DNA from: Cardinalis cardinalis
Taxonomy: Eukaryota > Chordata > Aves > Passeriformes > Cardinalidae
Length of the DNA stretch: 64,000 bases
NCBI GenBank assembly: GCA_014549065.1
Contig: JACDOX010000508.1
Coordinates: forward strand, 170,879 to 234,878
Reading direction: 5' to 3'
A program made the translations under genes and the position numbers. A model generated the notes under the pieces. That model ran no database searches and was not told where the DNA came from. It worked only from the letters and a program-made list of their open reading frames with translations. Every line of letters starts with the position of its first letter. Position 1 is the stretch's first letter. Below, piece after piece: positions 38,671-49,560 of the stretch.

Positions 38671-38834
38671 ACGCTGAGCTTTTAAACATTTATATGTTGA
38701 ATTTCAAGGCTTGTTCTTTCAGTATATTCTTAAGGTTTTGAAATGGACTGCTTCAATAGGTCTGATTCAATACCTGACACTCTGGAGGTAACTTTTGTTT
38801 CCAGGACCTTAAGTGGTTTTAGAGATATCAAAAT

Positions 38835-38960
38835 GTAAGATATAAAAAAACCCCAAAACCAACAACAACAAAAACCAAACCCAGAAAAAAACCACAAACC
38901 AAACCAAAAAAAGCAATAACAAACCAAAAAGAAAATAAAAATTAAAAAAAAAAACAACTC
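38835..38960. repeat. A/C-rich, G- and T-poor tract
   Basis: The plus strand is almost entirely A and C (AAAACC, AACAAC and AAACC words), ending in a run of 11 A. Strong strand asymmetry, but no fixed repeat unit. Confidence 0.8.
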
Positions 38961-41900
38961 CAAACACTTGGAAAAACAGTAAGTAGAGAGGTAGGTAAAC
39001 TGGAATGCCAAAAGTGTAAAAGCAACATCTTTGTTTTCATGATTTTATGAGTCCCCAAAATTCCAGAGTTGAAGTGAACATCCACACTTGGGCACAGCTT
39101 CAGACTGGTAAGATGATAAATAAAGCTGAAGTTCTGGTCATTAGTCAGCCCCAAACACAAAGAGTGATCTAATATCCAGCAATTTTGCTTAGAAGCTGTA
39201 TTTCTTAGAAAGGAAAAAAATCTTAAAAATCAAATTTCTGTAGTAGAAAAGCCGAAGGCAGAAGTTATAAAATATAGTTGTTACTAAANCAGCATGGTCA
39301 AAATCCTCGAAATGTTTTGGACCTGGCTTCTACTTCTGGCAGCTTCATCCCATTAGAGCTTTGTCATCTTGCTTGAAAACTCATTTTTCACCCCATTATC
39401 ATTCCAATCCTGCCAAGCACATTCAGTATCTGAGACATCCTCCATTTTCCCTTTGGAATTCCAGGAGTTGAGCTTTGAGTCTCTTTTTAGACATCCTTTT
39501 CAATTTCTTTGGTTTACCCAAACTCTTCCCAATAAATGAGTGGTGTTCTTGGAGTGCCTTGCAGGCATAGCCACATCAATCTCAAACAAAAATTCCCCCT
39601 CCTACTGAAGTTGCTCCCATTTTCCCATTTGAGAGCTCTATTTGCACTTTTGACAGCAGTGCTACACTGCATTATTTCCACATCAATCCCAAACTCTTTT
39701 GCATTCCTACTTCCCAGAACAGCATTTCTCAAATGCACCACACATTTTTCTCCTTGGGTGTTTGTCCATCGTTTCTTTGTTCTTAGAATGTTTGTTATTT
39801 TCCTGTGGGCAGTTCATCCATTAATATGCCACTTGCAGAAATTTGTTGTCATCTTTACTTCCCACTTATGGGCTACACATGGATTTCCCTCCTTCAGTGG
39901 GAAAGCTGTGCCTCACAGAGCTTTGTAGAGACAGTCCAGATCTCTCACCGATCTTGCACAGATACCCAGGATTGCTCTGATGTCTTCCTTCCATATGGGG
40001 CACAACATCTGAGTCTCTGATCCCAGGATTTCCCACACACAGACANGAGCAATGCAAATTACCTTATTCTTGTTTTCTTTTCCCTCATTTCTAGTGGAGG
40101 CGCATGAGTACAGCAGATAAAATTTGCAGCTGCTCCATGTGAATCAATGGCTCTGAGTGTTTTTAAATGTCTGTGCCACAGTCAAGATAACACAACCCTG
40201 CCAGGATGTGGAAGGAGTGTCCAGAATCCTCCTTTACTCCCCATCAGCAACCAGGAATGTCTCCCNTCTCCCTGCCACTCAGCACTCTCAGCTGGGACAG
40301 GCCAACATGTGTTACCAATACACAAGGGATGCCCTCAAGAGGAAATTGTGTTTACAAACCAAGATTAATTTGAGTTAGACTCTCTCATCAAGGACACAGG
40401 CAGGGATAATAATAGGATATTTAGGAACCCCATTACACATGAAACACAAATGAAAGACTTCTAGCATTCTCTTTTAAATTTAATCCCTTAGTAATTGCCC
40501 CTTCAAGTTTCCCTTCAGCAAGTGTGTCTGCCATAAGCTAAGCAGGAATTCTTCCCTTCTCCAGGGATCCAAGAGAAGCAGGGAGCCCTTGGGGGGCTCT
40601 GCCCCAGCATCCTCATCCCAGGGTACAGCTGTGCTGTATCAGAGCCAGCCCCATCGCCTGGAGCAGGGAAGAGCCACCCAGGGCCCCAACAAGTCTGGGA
40701 TACAACATCCTGGACTGATCCCCCCGAGCAGCACAGCTACACCCCTTCTCCTGGGCATGTAGTGGGGGCCTCTGCCAGCAGCACACCTCCTCTTCCTCAC
40801 TCTTCCCTCCCTCAGCAAGCAGGGATCACATGGACCTCNGCACTTCTCCCGGCTCTGTCCTCTGACTGTCAAGCAAGATGCTTAAAACTGATCAGGAACA
40901 GCCAGACAGCAAATTAATTTTGTTTTTATCACCAGATGTAAACTGACCATTGTTCTTAGTTATCACATTAAACCATGGCCAGAAGGATTGTTGCTGCCCA
41001 AAGGATTTCAGAGGCGAATCCACCATCAGCCTCCACCAGTCACAGACCAAATATTATACTCAAAAAAAAAACAACTTCACATTTTAGATGTCTGGGTTGT
41101 AACATAACAGCCGATTTGTTTCTGAATGTACAATTAGAACAAACCCCAAAACAACAGAGGCTTCAAAGGGAATACCAGCAGGAAAAAGGGAACTTTGCCA
41201 GTGGAATGNAAGGAAATTTGGTGTTAGGCACAGGAGGTGTTGCTGGATGGCCTTTTATCTCAAGCAATTAATATTATTTTCTGGCATTCATTTTGACTTG
41301 CACATATTTTTGCTCCACATGGGTGACCAAAATTGGACATGATTCTCTAAATGAAGACCAGTACATGCATAAAATTTTGAACACTTTCATATTTCAGTTA
41401 CAAAATACCTCTCTAGATACACCCTAGAATTAAATTGCCTTTTTATACACAGCTGCATCATATTCTCACTTTTGGTCATGCTGTGAAAAATACAGCCAGT
41501 TCTGCTTCTCTAATTTGAAATCCAGAAGTCATTANCTTCAGAAATGGGTGGATTTTGCTCTCAAGTTAAAGTGTTTAAATGTGATCTCTGCACTGTTGCA
41601 TCTCTATTCAGTTTCACTGCTTCATTCCTCAGGATTATCCAGCTGGAGATGCTGAAGACAAAGGTAGGGAAGCAATAAAGTGTGCAAAGGAAAAAAAAGA
41701 GCTAAATACATGGCAGGCAAGAGAAAACTGCCAAAAGGGAATTCTGTGAAAAGTAGCAGGGCACAGTGGATGGCTGAAAATGAAAGAAAACCGAAAATAG
41801 GACTAAAAAATTGAAATAAAAGGAGCAAGAAGGGTAGATTGAGTTCAGTAACTTAAAAAAAAGTTAAAGGTAAAATTGCACAGAAACAGCATATTGCATC

Positions 41901-42045
41901 AAACACTACAGACTTCTCTCTGGTTCACTTCTGTCTGTCTGCACAACAAACACAATTCATTTTAGTGAACTGATTGTGGGGTCAGTATAGGGGAAGTAGA
42001 GAAGACACAGTGCCTCTTGGAGCAGGCCCCTGTTCTTGGGAATGA

Positions 42046-42145
42046 CCAAGTACATACACAAAAAAATACACAAAAAACCCCCAAGTACATACACAAAAAA
42101 TACACAAAAAATAACCAAGTACATATGCAAAAAAATACACCAAAG
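42046..42145. repeat. Tandem repeat, 34-35 base unit, about three copies
   Basis: Units start at 42,046, 42,081 and 42,115 with CCAAGTACATA and continue into A-rich TACACAAAAAA sequence. The last copy is diverged and incomplete. Confidence 0.88.
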
Positions 42146-43860
42146 ACCAGACAGAGTCTGGAAGAAAGAATCAAAGGAATGAGAATGAGCTGAGAGAAGG
42201 CCTCCAGTGCCATTTATCAGTTTGACTTTGGTCATTGGTATGTTAAAGGCTTTTTTTTTTTCAATTTAAGGGTGAAAAGGAGCAGAAATCTGGATGTAAC
42301 ACACTGGCATTCCATAGAAATCCTAATCCTAGAAATTAATGTCCTTTTTTTCTTCTGTTTAAAAGCACGTGAGGATGACACCATTTTATACAGATGAATA
42401 AGGATTTAAACCCATTTTATTAAAAGGGAAACTGAGTTCTTTCAGCCACCTAGCCGCTGCAGGGAGGAGTTTGGTGTCCTGCCATCCCACCATGCTCCAA
42501 ATGAGAGTCTTACACAGGCAGGAATATCCCTGTCTGGCAGCATCTGAGCACANGNATGAAATTCCTGACTNCAAGGGGGTATAAAAACCAAGCTTCACTT
42601 GCAGCTCTGCCTCCAGGGTTATTCCTGGGGAGCCTAAAGGAAATCATGTGGGCTGGAGGAGAACATTAGCTGGTAGCTTTAAGTAGAGCTATTAGAGGAA
42701 AACTAAAATAGCCTCAACTGTTACCCTTAAAAGCAAACAGATTTGGACCTAATTTTGTTTGAAAGTCTGAAAAAAATTTCAGCTACAGACATGGCTGTCT
42801 CCATAGATAGCACATGGATCAGTTTTAACCACACTGAGTTTATATTTAGACCTAAGCACCACAACTGAGTGCTTTGTATCTTTTAAAAATGAGCCAAAAT
42901 GCAAAGGANGGACATGAAATAATGAATGAAGTATGAGACTGGAACGCTCTTGGAACTTGCTTTCCACAACCACAGGCAATCTTTTATGAGCAAATCAGAA
43001 AAGAGAAATTAGAATGAAAGATGTCCAGAAATAAGTACAGAAACAGGACAATCCAATAGTGACATTTATCCTGGCTCTTGAATAACAAAACACAGATATT
43101 GGGGGTGGAATCAATAATCATTGACTGAAAAATAAGGAATCATGTTCAGAACAAACACAACCTCTCTTGTAGTTTGTGTAAAATGCCTTTGAGCAGTGAT
43201 TACTGTAATTATGTGTATAAATTAACCTGAATTCCTGATTCAATGTCAAAACCCAGTGGGATTAGCACTGAACTGCTCATGGCTTCCAGAACAGCTGAGT
43301 TTGGCAGAACTGGGTAATTATAACCCCAGTGATCTGAGCAAATGACACACAAACCCTGCAGAGAGATGTCCATGCAAGTACTGGGGCTGGCAGTGGCCAT
43401 GACATTCCTCTCCAGGCAATGTAGTNGTATTTATTATCCTGCATCTCTCTGTGCTGCAGAAAAGAGGAAAACTGGGAGTATATTGAGGGTCTGTGTAATG
43501 ATCAGTAGGAGATGGGGATACATGGGGTATCTCCCAAAGGAAAATGCCAAGTATACTGAGCCTGCACTGAAGGTCAGGTGGAAGGGATGGATGTGCACAC
43601 AGAGACCTCCCTTACTGGGAAATAGCCTTCTCCTCTCCTGGCAAAGTCACTGAAGGTGAAAAGATTAGAAAACATTTGGAAGCTGGGCTTCCTGAGCAAT
43701 GCCAGGAAAAGCCTTCATCTCAGTCTGTGGGCAGGATGTATAAAACCACCTCCTTGGGTCCTCCTCCAACAACATNGACAGTGGCACAACTGCCAAGTGG
43801 AGCTTGAGTAAAACAGGAATAGATCCAAATGCTGGGGAAAACATATTCCCTGATGTAGAA
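42146..43860. other. Gene-free intergenic stretch
   Basis: No recognised gene or repeat before the CR1 tail that receives the provirus. Confidence 0.5.
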
Positions 43861-43876
43861 TCATAAAATCGTGGAA

Positions 43877-44310
43877 TGATGGCGGCGAGGGAAGACAAGC
43901 AATCAATCAATATGATTGGTAAAACAAGCTTCACTTTATTTCGAGTACAACGGTACTTTTATATTGTTTCTAGTAATTACGCATACTCGTTGTTAGTTCA
44001 TTGGTTTAAAGCAAAAGGTTACATTTACATACTCCTTCTACTTTGTGGTTTCTAACANAGGGTTCTTCTTCATTCTTGTCTCTTTTACNTCTTTANTTTT
44101 NTANTGCAAAANCACCTTTCTTCTTCATTTTCGTTGCTGTCCTTGCCCTTTTGACCTTGTCAGCATGATGCAGCATATTTTGCNATCTCCTTATTATGGC
44201 GTGTGACCTACTTATGCGAAGTGTGGCCTACTTATGCTAAGCTAACATGAGTTTGCTTGTACAACATTTCCAGGGATTCATGGCCCTGTCCATCCAGCCA
44301 TTCTTCCACA
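43877..44310 (-). repeat. 3-prime LTR of the provirus
   Basis: A 434-base LTR; on the coding (minus) strand it starts TGTGGAAGAATGG and ends GCCGCCATCA. A TATAAAA box (complement of 43,957-43,963) and an AATAAA signal (complement of 43,935-43,940) are closely spaced, giving a very short R region. A duplicated CCTACTTATGC-type motif lies at about 44,207-44,240. CC dinucleotides are common here, unlike in the interior. Confidence 0.9.
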
Positions 44311-44323
44311 ATCCCACCTTTTT
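44311..44323 (-). other. Polypurine tract
   Basis: Directly next to the 3-prime LTR the coding strand reads AAAAAGGTGGGAT, a purine run in the position where plus-strand DNA synthesis is primed. It ends at the LTR boundary except for one T. The GG doublets remain unedited here. Confidence 0.8.
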
Positions 44324-44449
44324 GTATAAGCAAAGTCTTATTGTTTAAGTGTGTTACACTCTTCATAATACAAGAATAGGCAATTCTAATAACTATTATG
44401 ATTGCAAGTAATATTCTTAACTAGCGCAGTCTTTCTTTTATAAGGGATA

Positions 44450-46330
44450 TGAGTTAGGGAGATAAACTCTCAAAAACAGAAGACAGCTAGTTATTAAATG
44501 ATTATTTACGGTGATTTTCTGTGCATGCTCTTTTAGCTATTGGAGCTGTTTATGGATTGAAACACTATGGTCTGATAGATTAAAACAACACATTCTTTCG
44601 AAGTCTTCACAACTGTGTTTTTGCGCTACCAATAAAAAATTTATGGTAGCTTTGTTTAGTAACACTGCATGGCGTATGCTATTAACATTAGTAGTGGGTT
44701 CATTTAACATTGCAGACATGATGGTAACTTGTTTTCTTGTCTAACATGCTAGTTGCCTCAATAGCGTGAGGGCTCGTGCAGAGGCTACTCTTGGTGCAAA
44801 AAGTGATGCTAATATAATTGATGGTGGTTCTTATAATTGTATATTTTTTCTACATTCAGAGCTTAACTGATGTACACTACATTTTGAGTGTGGGATTTGT
44901 GACTGATGTTAAGCATTTGGTGGATGCTGGGGCAAATAATGTTAGTTTGCTAAAACAACATGGTCTTCTTAGAGTTTCCTGAGGCACTGCGGGTTAGGCT
45001 CTATTCTTGCAGATGAGGAAAACTTCAGGAGGTAGCATTTTTGCTATACTTTGCTTTGTTGGTAAAGGCTTTGTCTAGCTGTTGCAATAAGCTGTGGTAT
45101 GGTAGTACTATGAGGAGGCAGGGGATATTCAAGTGCTATTATTTTTTGGTTGTCTTTTTTTTATGCGAAGCAAATTTGGGGTCGTAGAATAGTGCTTAAA
45201 AAACAGACAGTAATTGCTTGGTATAGAGCCTGGGATGTCTAGCTCTTGTGGCTCTAGGCTGGTGACANTAAATTCTTGGGCAATTGTAAAGGTTTGTGCT
45301 CTTAGGGGGTTCATTGGAATTTCAAAAGCTTTGCACTAATTGCTAGGGGTTGGTTTGCTTTTGATACTTTACTATTGGACTGTGCACTAATTCGACTAAG
45401 CTTCATTCAAATTTTTGTACACTGTGGCTTTAGTCTAAGGTCTAAATTTTTCTATAGAATTTAATGGAACTCCAACTAAACAAGTATGAAAAGGATCAGA
45501 AGATGTAGCTAGTGATAAACACATAGATTCTTGCTTTGTTTGGCTAGCCTATGTAACTTACATGTTTTGTTTTGGAATNATTGTGTGTACTTTTGCATAC
45601 TTTTGACTAATAGCAATGACGGTGAGCAGTGCGAGGCAGTATACGAGCTTTCTACTTACGATTCTGCTTGTCTCATTCATTGTCAGGAACTTCGCATGTG
45701 ATGGGTATGAAAATGTCGTTTTGACACTTCAACTTTAGTACTGTGGAGCTCTTATATACACTCAGTCTATGTATACTTTGACAAATTTGCTCTACTATAA
45801 GCAAGCACTGGCATGCCTCTAAATTTTCAATTAGTTTGATAGTGTGCTGATATGGTTGTCTTGTAAATTTCTTTAATTCACTGAGTTAGTGTGGACAAGC
45901 TAAGTCTTTCTAACAGCTATGACAGCAAGGTGAGAGAAAGTGATTCTGATGCACTTACACTTTCTTATGACAACTCTTACAATAAATTTTAATTTAGGCT
46001 CGACATGTAGTTACTTTACAATTCTTACAGCTAAAGTATTTGCGGTGCTTGAGCTTAGAAGCTTTGAGTCTAAGTGAGATGTGCACAATGTCTTCTGGTG
46101 TTCTAAGGTGGNATTCAATGCTTAAAAGTCTTTGTATTTGACTCAGATAAGGAGTGACTGCCCTTCTCAGTCGATCAAACTCTTGCCAAGTCGCTTCTGG
46201 ATTCAGCGCTATTGTCGTCTGTACTGCTGTTGTTGTTTTCTGCTGGTACAGTTTTTTTCGCTCTCTACAGCTGTTCGTGTCTATTTGCTAGGTAATCAAA
46301 CTGGACTTGCAGGAGTAATGATACACATGT
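44450..46330 (-). pseudogene. Defective env remnant
   Basis: The region between pol and the polypurine tract is in the position of the envelope gene. A readable piece, complement of 44,537-44,719, shows the transmembrane-subunit signature: a leucine-rich helical stretch followed by a C-x6-C-C motif (CEDFERMCC) and then CFNLSDHS. The C-x6-CC arrangement is that of gammaretrovirus-type and type D envelopes, in which the two subunits are disulfide-linked. Upstream, the surface-subunit region is too broken for me to follow, with many stops and no long frame. No fusion-competent protein can be made from it. Assignment of the transmembrane part is firm; the gene start is approximate. Confidence 0.75.
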
Positions 46331-46349
46331 AACTTTTGCTAGAATATTG

Positions 46350-47300
46350 AACTTCTACAGGACTTTTCTAGACACTCACTGCTGGATTTCTGTACATAAC
46401 ATAAAAAGGTTTCTCAACCTTCTGTCTAAGCTTTTCAAGTCTGCTGTGTATATAGGCTGGCGGCACTTCTTGATTAGTGAAAATACAAAGATAATTTAGT
46501 ACAAATAATGCTTTGTACAGTCGTTCTTGCACATTTTTTATACCTTTAAATTTTTTAAGATATAATTTCAGAGTCTGATTAGTTTTTTCTACTATAGCTT
46601 GTTTTGTGGGAGAGTGGGGAACTTTTGTGGAGTGTTGGATTTCTCATTGCTGGCAAAACTTCTTAATTCATTCGCTGCTGTAGGCTGAGCTGTTGTTTGT
46701 CTTAATTTGTTTTTTGAATGCTCATTACAGAAAAACAGCTGGTCAAATGACAAGTTACATGAGAGGTTTTCTCTCTTGCTTGTGCAGTTGCTTACACGAA
46801 CTGACTGTAGGTGTCTACTGTGACATGCACATACTTTAGTTTTCTAAACTGAGGGACATGCGTAACTTCTATTTGCTAAATTTCATTTGGGCCTAAACTT
46901 CGAGGATTAACTTTGACGCTGAGTCTTGGTTTATGGTGGCTGCAGGTAGGACATGTTCATATTATTTCTTTGGCTTCTTTTATAGTGATGCTGAACTGTT
47001 TTTGTGCNGTCTTCGGGCATTTTGATGAAATGTAGCATGAGCTTCTTGAGTCTTTGCAAACTCACTCACTGAGTACTGTCAACGAGACTAACTGATTTGC
47101 ATGAGTGTTGCTTTGTCTTAGTCATTCAGTCTATTTGTGGCTCTTGATGTGCAACACTGCATATGCTTCTACTTTTTGGGCTATTGCTGCTTGCGATTGT
47201 TGTAACAGTTTAAAGAGCTGGGAATGCTGTATTTCTTTAATGTGAGTATTTTCAATTCTTTGAACAATTTCAGCTACATTTAGTGAATTTGTTACTACAT
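46350..47300 (-). pseudogene. Defective integrase region of pol
   Basis: In the coding strand I read, in order, an N-terminal zinc-binding type segment with a C-x2-C pair (CPTCSHHKP, near 46,935-46,965), a core segment including TVDTYSQF (near 46,800-46,825), and a C-terminal core stretch HSTKVPHSPTKQAIVEKTNQ (near 46,570-46,630). Stop codons interrupt it at complement 46,876-46,878 (TAG) and 46,792-46,794 (TAA), both at sites where the family usually has tryptophan. Integrase would insert viral DNA into the genome; this copy cannot be expressed intact. Confidence 0.8.
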
Positions 47301-48900
47301 TTNGCTTATTGTGGAGCTACTGCTTAAATGTCTAAACTACTGTGGATAATTCTAGTGTCTGTAAAGAGTTCCTCGCTTCAGCTTCTAGGACAGTATGATG
47401 CTATTGGCTAATAATATACTAAGTCACTGCTGCTTGTCGTGACTTTTTTCTAGCATTAGTGAATACTGTCAGAGCTTTTTGAAGAGGCTGCTCACTTCAC
47501 TTGGGAATGGTGATTCACTCATGCCGAGTTATTCACTTGAGCACAGGGGCTTTTAGAGAGTTNACATTAATTTGCTGAGCTGTACTTNGAAGACTTACTT
47601 GCAATGGTTGAGAATGCTGTAGATACTAGTCTAGGTCTTTTNGTTTCAAAAGTAGGTTAATTCTTGCTGGCTCTTTGATATTTGCACGATTCTGTTGTGC
47701 TTCTTACAAATTAGCTCAGCTAAATTTTCAACTTTTTGTTGAATTATTTTGGGTTGTAGTTGTGTGAAGATTTACTCAAGGACTCTGATTTTTTTTTTTT
47801 TTTTTGCTTTGTGTTAGTGTATTAATAATTTGTGATGAACTATTCAGGATAGTGAGGTTGATGTCTAACTTTGGATTTCTCTGATTCACTATTCTTTGTG
47901 AGATGACGGTGCTAAATTTCTGGATTATTGTGCGTTGGGCATTTGTGAGTGTTTCGGGCAGTGAAGGATTTGTATTTTTCAACAGCGCTCGCAATGTTTC
48001 AAGTTCATTACTGGTCACATTAGTCACTGGTCATAGCTATTGCAAGTCTTTTATAAGCTTCTGGGTATTGTTTAATGTTTTTATGTCTGTTTTAATAGTA
48101 ATTTTCTGTGGTTGAACGTATGATTTTGCGGTGTTCTAGCCTAAGTATTTCTAGGTGGGAGACTGCTGTACTTTTTCAGGGGCAATAATTAACTCTTGTT
48201 GTTTTAATTGATAAGTTAAAAAGTTCTCTTGTTTAAGTGTAAATGGGTCTTTTTGTGCTAGCAGAATATTATCTATGTAATGATAAATAAAAACATTGGA
48301 CTAAGCTTTACGGACTGGTTGTAAAGCTGCATTAACAAAAATTTGGGACTGCTTTTCATTCTTTGNGGCAATACGGCTCATTCATATGGATTTGCAGGTG
48401 CTTTTTGATTGATAGATGGAACTGTGAATGCAAATTGCTGCATATTGTTGGGATGCAAGCTAATGGTGAAGAAGCAGTCTTTAGATCTACTATGAGAAGA
48501 TGCCAATGCTCGGGTAACATTGCTGAGTTGGGTAAGCTAGGTTGTAGAGCTTCCATAGCTTGCATTTGCGCATTCACAGTGTGCAAATTATGCAGCAGTC
48601 GATACTTCTTTGATTTCTTCTTGATTACAAAAATAGGAGTGTTCTAAGGGCTGGTGGAAGGTTTTAAGTGTCTTTGCTCTAGTTGTTCTTGTACTAACAT
48701 ATGTGCTTGTTGCAGACTTTCTTCTTTTAGCAGCTACTGTTTACTTACACAGGCTCCTCAGTTAACTATTGCAAGGGAATTAGGAAAGTCCATGCAATGA
48801 CTGCGGCTAAAAGGGTTTTTTAGTTGTTAGCACAATTCTGATTTGGCTTAACACATTTCTGCTAATTAATGTGTTAACTTTGAAGGGCAGTGGCATTACA
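47300..48900 (-). pseudogene. Defective reverse transcriptase and RNase H region of pol
   Basis: The polymerase fingers/palm region is readable near 48,340-48,600 (for example NAQMQAMEALQPSLPN), with the active-site box at complement 48,268-48,279 reading Tyr-Ile-Asp-Asn instead of ending in Asp-Asp. A TGA stop lies at complement 48,378-48,380 and a one-base frameshift at about 48,480. The thumb/connection part corresponds to complement 47,776-48,027. A run of 18 T on the plus strand (about 47,787-47,804) marks a further disruption. RNase H is expected at about 47,300-47,780, but I could not read it confidently. The enzyme would have been inactive because of the lost aspartate alone. Confidence 0.85.
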
Positions 48901-49560
48901 GTAACAAAGACGGATACAGTTCTTCTATTCATTGTAATTGTACTTTGGTCTTACTACACTGCACATTAGCAGAGCTTCTTACTCTTTCTACGCTTCTTAT
49001 TGCATGTTGTAGTGGCTATTGTGAGGGCTACACAGCAAAGGAGACAATGGTTAAATTAGTGCTGGTATTTAGCAGGACGGGAAGTTGTATTGACTCGTGC
49101 TCGTGTTGCAGGATTGCAGTAACAATGGGGCGATGGCCCATAGAAACAGTAAGTAGTGCGAGTTCTCTGGTGGATTCAAATGTCTTATTTGTACAGTCAT
49201 ATGGGGAGGACGCTGTTGCTACATTACTGAGTTGCTGCATAGGGGCAAGTTGTGCTATTTTGCTGCCTTTTGGGATGTGCNTAGGCGGAAAGTGTGTTTG
49301 CACTACTATGCTGATTTTTCTTTCATAGTCTCTGTCAATAAGGCTAGGAATAACAAAAAGTCTCTTTAATTCACTTGAGGAGCGTCTTAATAGTAATGCT
49401 TCTTGAGGTTGATTACTTATTATTACTGGTTTCTTAACTCTAGTAGGGTTTTTTTGTGGTTTGTTGTCAATAAGGGTCACATTTATTGCGGTTGCTAGGT
49501 CTATGCTGAGACTCTTTTTGTTCGCTGGCCAGAGTTGACTGGTGGGTTGCAGACAGGACT
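48850..49560 (-). pseudogene. Defective dUTPase-protease (pro) region
   Basis: The coding strand reads a dUTPase-like domain (SLIDRDYERKISIVVQTHFP and HIPKGSKIAQLAP, within complement 49,130-49,400), then an aspartic-protease start. The protease active-site motif at complement 49,058-49,069 reads Asn-Thr-Ser-Thr where retroviral proteases have Asp-Thr/Ser-Gly-Ala. The catalytic aspartate and the following glycine and alanine are each changed in a way explained by a single G-to-A step. Arg and Ser replace several glycines of the dUTPase signature. A stop follows at complement 49,028-49,030. Fusion of dUTPase to protease places the element near betaretroviruses. Confidence 0.87.

Larger units (their letters stand above)
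36141..42040. other. Gene-free AT-rich intergenic stretch
   Basis: No recognised gene. Contains low-complexity pieces: T runs at 36,280-36,295 and 37,260-37,380, an AT-only cluster at 38,575-38,670, and an A/C-rich tract at 38,835-38,960. Open frames at 36,860-37,219 and 39,536-39,928 show no recognisable domain. Confidence 0.5.

Noticed and set aside
49028..49480. 150-codon frame on the minus strand as a possible host dUTPase or protease gene
   Set aside because: It is the dUTPase-protease segment of the defective provirus, with altered active-site residues and viral gene order on both sides.
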